The position numbers were made by a program, and so were the translations under genes. A stretch of 7,753 nt of DNA, from positions 1-7,753 of the forward strand of contig DIVN01000122.1 of assembly GCA_002435875.1 (NCBI GenBank), written 5' to 3'. The notes under the pieces were generated by a model. The model worked only from the letters and a program-made list of their open reading frames with translations. It ran no database searches and had not been told where the DNA came from. This stretch comes from Anaerolineales bacterium UBA6131. Its GTDB lineage: Bacteria > Chloroflexota > Anaerolineae > UBA2200. This document shows, one piece after another, positions 6,210 to 7,753 of the stretch; within the stretch, counting starts at the first letter, position 1; each line of letters opens with the position of its first letter.

Positions 6210-6247
6210 TCAAGGGCTGCCCCGATCTTACTGGACAGCCCTTGATT
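6208..6247 (-). terminator. Hairpin terminator after the fasciclin gene
   Basis: A perfect 12-bp stem (6208-6219 with 6236-6247), one mismatch and two more G-C pairs enclose a 10-base loop. It lies about 20 bases after the fasciclin stop codon. The downstream side on the minus strand is T-rich but interrupted (TTGATTGTCATAATTT), so termination may be partial and some read-through into the regulator gene is possible. Confidence 0.65.
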
Positions 6248-6266
6248 TGTAACCGATCCCAGGGGA

Positions 6267-7753
6267 TTACTGAGGCGGCAGTAGAACTGCATTTATTACA
6301 TGGATGATGCCGTTGGTCGCTTTGATGTCGGTAATTACTACCTGTGCATCGTTGACATAAACTTTGTCACCTTCCACTTTGACTGTCACCTTCTTACCCA
6401 GCACTGTTGCGGCTTCGGTCAAGTTCACCACTTCCGCTGCCGGTACATTGGCTGCAACCACGTGGTAGAGCAGGATATCGGTCAGTTGTTTCTTGTTCTC
6501 AGGCTTGAACAGGCTGTCAAGTGTGCCGGCGGGTAATTTATCAAAGGCTGCATCGGTCGGGGCGAAGACTGTAAACGGTCCTGCACCTTTCAGGGTGTCC
6601 ACCAGGCCGGCTGCGGTCAGGGCGGCTGCCAGTTTGTCAAATTTGTTGAAGACGGCTGCATCTACAATGTCCTTGGGCAGGATGACGGTATCGATGACGT
6701 GGATGATGCCGTTGGTGGTCTTGATATCAGTTACCACGATCTGGGCTTCGTTGATGTAGACTTTGCCCATATCAACTTTGAAGAACAGTGAGGTTCCCAG
6801 GGCGCTGTCAGCTATCAAACCATCGCTTACATCTGCTGCAGGGACACTGCCGGGCACGACATGGTAGAGCAGGATGTCGGTCAACTGCTGTTTGTTCTCA
6901 GGCTTGACCAGCGTATCAAGGGTGCCTTCTGGCAGTTTGTCAAACGCTGCATCGGTTGGTGCAAAGACTGTGAAGGGACCTTCACCTTTCAGGGTATCCA
7001 CTAATTCTGCTGCGGTGAGGGCTGCTGCCAGTTTGTCAAATTTGTTGAAGACAGCTGCGTCTACGATGTCTTTCGGCAGAATGACGGTGTCAATGACATG
7101 GATGATGCCGTTGCTGGCTTCAATATCGGTCATAACGATCTGGGCTTCATTGACATAGGCTTTGCCCATATCCAGTTTGAAGAAAAGTGAGGTGCCCAGG
7201 GCGCTGTCGGCAATCAAGCCATCGCTTACATCAGCGGCTTTGACACTGCCGGGGACGACATGGTAGAGCAGGATGTCGGCCAGCATCATTTTGTTCTCAG
7301 GCTTCAGCAGGGTCTCGAGGGTGCCTTCTGGCAATTTGGCAAAGGCTTCATCGGTTGGGGCAAAGACTGTGAAGGGGCGTTCACCTTTTAAGGTCTCAAC
7401 CAGTCCAGCAGCCTGCACGGCTTCAACCAGCTTTGTAAAACTGCCATTGGCAACTGCCAGGTCTACAATATCCAATTTGACTTCGTCTGCAGGTGGCAGG
7501 ATCACTGTATCAACCACGTGGATGATACCGTTGCTGGCAACAATATCGGTAATGATCACCTGGGCGTCATTGATGAAGACTTTATCGCCTTCAACTTTGA
7601 CGGTAACCATCTTGCCCAATGCAGTTTCAGCTTCTGTCAATGTGACCACATCAGCGGCTTTGACACTGCCGGGAACGACATGGTAGAGCAGGATGTCGGT
7701 CAGCATCTGTTTGTTCTCGGGCTTGAGCAGGGTCTCGAGGGTGCCTTCTGGCA
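6267..7753 (-). CDS. Tandem fasciclin (FAS1) domain protein, N-terminus beyond the window
   Basis: This is a partial gene; 494 codons are visible, the frame is open to the right edge, and the stop TAA is at 6267-6269. The ATG at 7704-7706 is internal, because the frame continues upstream with PEGTLETLLKPENKQ, which is repeat sequence. The visible part holds most of one FAS1 domain and three full ones. Each has the family's two conserved stretches: H1-like FTVFAPTD-AF and H2-like NGIIHVIDTVILP, plus the central ILLYHVV. The domains follow each other with only short linkers and the protein ends straight after the last domain (LLPPQ), so there is no C-terminal anchor. FAS1 proteins are normally secreted or surface-attached and act in adhesion and matrix binding. 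A signal peptide would lie beyond the window. The sequence is acidic and very regular. The regulator gene lies 149 bases downstream, behind a hairpin terminator. Confidence 0.93.
   Translation of the reverse strand, partial: PEGTLETLLKPENKQMLTDILLYHVVPGSVKAADVVTLTEAETALGKMVTVKVEGDKVFINDAQVIITDIVASNGIIHVVDTVILPPADEVKLDIVDLAVANGSFTKLVEAVQAAGLVETLKGERPFTVFAPTDEAFAKLPEGTLETLLKPENKMMLADILLYHVVPGSVKAADVSDGLIADSALGTSLFFKLDMGKAYVNEAQIVMTDIEASNGIIHVIDTVILPKDIVDAAVFNKFDKLAAALTAAELVDTLKGEGPFTVFAPTDAAFDKLPEGTLDTLVKPENKQQLTDILLYHVVPGSVPAADVSDGLIADSALGTSLFFKVDMGKVYINEAQIVVTDIKTTNGIIHVIDTVILPKDIVDAAVFNKFDKLAAALTAAGLVDTLKGAGPFTVFAPTDAAFDKLPAGTLDSLFKPENKKQLTDILLYHVVAANVPAAEVVNLTEAATVLGKKVTVKVEGDKVYVNDAQVVITDIKATNGIIHVINAVLLPPQ
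6270..6671 (-). repeat. FAS1 repeat D (C-terminal domain)
   Basis: The last domain. Its first half is nearly identical to that of repeat C. Its second half (TEAATVLGKK, VTVKVEGDKVYVNDAQV) matches repeat A rather than its neighbours. The protein ends directly after the H2-like motif. Confidence 0.85.
6675..7070 (-). repeat. FAS1 repeat C
   Basis: A full domain that shares its first half (DIVDAAVFNKFDKLAAAL) with repeat D and its second half (SDGLIADSALGTSLFFK) with repeat B. Spacing to repeat D is 132 codons. Confidence 0.85.
7074..7472 (-). repeat. FAS1 repeat B
   Basis: A full domain with a distinct first half (DIVDLAVANGSFTKLVEA) and the 'SDGLIADSALGTSLFFK' version of the second half. The 103 bases at 7231-7333 differ from 7651-7753 (repeat A) at only 6 positions. 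Spacing to repeat C is 134 codons. Confidence 0.85.
7491..7753 (-). repeat. FAS1 repeat A (partial, C-terminal part)
   Basis: Only the part from PEGTLETL onward is inside the window. It has the TEAETALGK and VTVKVEGDKVFINDAQV version of the second half. It is followed by a longer linker (PPADEVKL) than the other repeats, so the A to B spacing is 140 codons. Confidence 0.85.

Noticed and set aside
6493..7686. Plus-strand open frames opposite the fasciclin gene (6493-6759, 6874-7158, 7273-7686) that resemble each other
   Set aside because: Their similarity comes only from the repeated FAS1 DNA read backwards. The minus-strand frame has clear FAS1 motifs.
6267..7706. Fasciclin gene as a complete 479-residue protein starting at 7706
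   Set aside because: The frame stays open upstream with repeat sequence (PEGTLETLLKPENKQ), so this Met is internal to a domain.
6267..7753. Regular direct repeats considered as a CRISPR array or satellite
   Set aside because: The unit is about 400 bases, coding, and has FAS1 protein motifs; there are no short repeats with unique spacers.

Overview
The window looks like a piece of a free-living bacterial chromosome, most likely from a Chloroflexota (Anaerolineae-like) genome. That placement is an inference. It rests on the family mix: a LiaF/DUF5668-like small membrane protein, a cytoplasmic S9 acylaminoacyl-peptidase, a B12-binding MerR regulator and tandem fasciclin domains. No rRNA, tRNA, phage, transposon or CRISPR sequence is visible.

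Left part (1-4875, GC-rich). A small multi-pass membrane protein runs off the left edge on the minus strand (start at 227). It is divergent from an unrecognised 377-residue plus-strand protein with one C-terminal membrane segment (576-1709). The 348-base gap between them holds a good sigma-70-type promoter for the plus-strand gene, framed by a 7-bp inverted repeat. The plus-strand gene collides tail to tail, with a 7-base overlap, with an Eis-like GNAT N-acetyltransferase on the minus strand (1703-2932). That gene lies directly downstream of an S9 prolyl-oligopeptidase-family peptidase (2947-4875). The two form a tight operon with a GGAGG ribosome binding site in the 14-base gap.

Right part (about 5000-7753, clearly lower GC). 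A CarH/LitR-type MerR regulator (5149-6117) has all the residues expected for adenosylcobalamin binding and light sensing, and it has its own terminator (5046-5082). Upstream on the same strand is a tandem fasciclin (FAS1) protein that runs off the right edge (6267 to beyond 7753), with three full domains and most of a fourth. A hairpin terminator (6208-6247) separates the two genes, and the regulator's probable promoter overlaps that hairpin. Two short dyads lie in the regulator's leader and are candidate operators.

The most interesting points are the CarH-like photoreceptor with possible self-control next to a FAS1 protein, the half-domain mosaic pattern of the FAS1 repeats, the orphan 377-residue membrane-anchored protein, and the pairing of an acyl-peptide hydrolase-like enzyme with an N-acetyltransferase. 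I see nothing that proves a new biological system.
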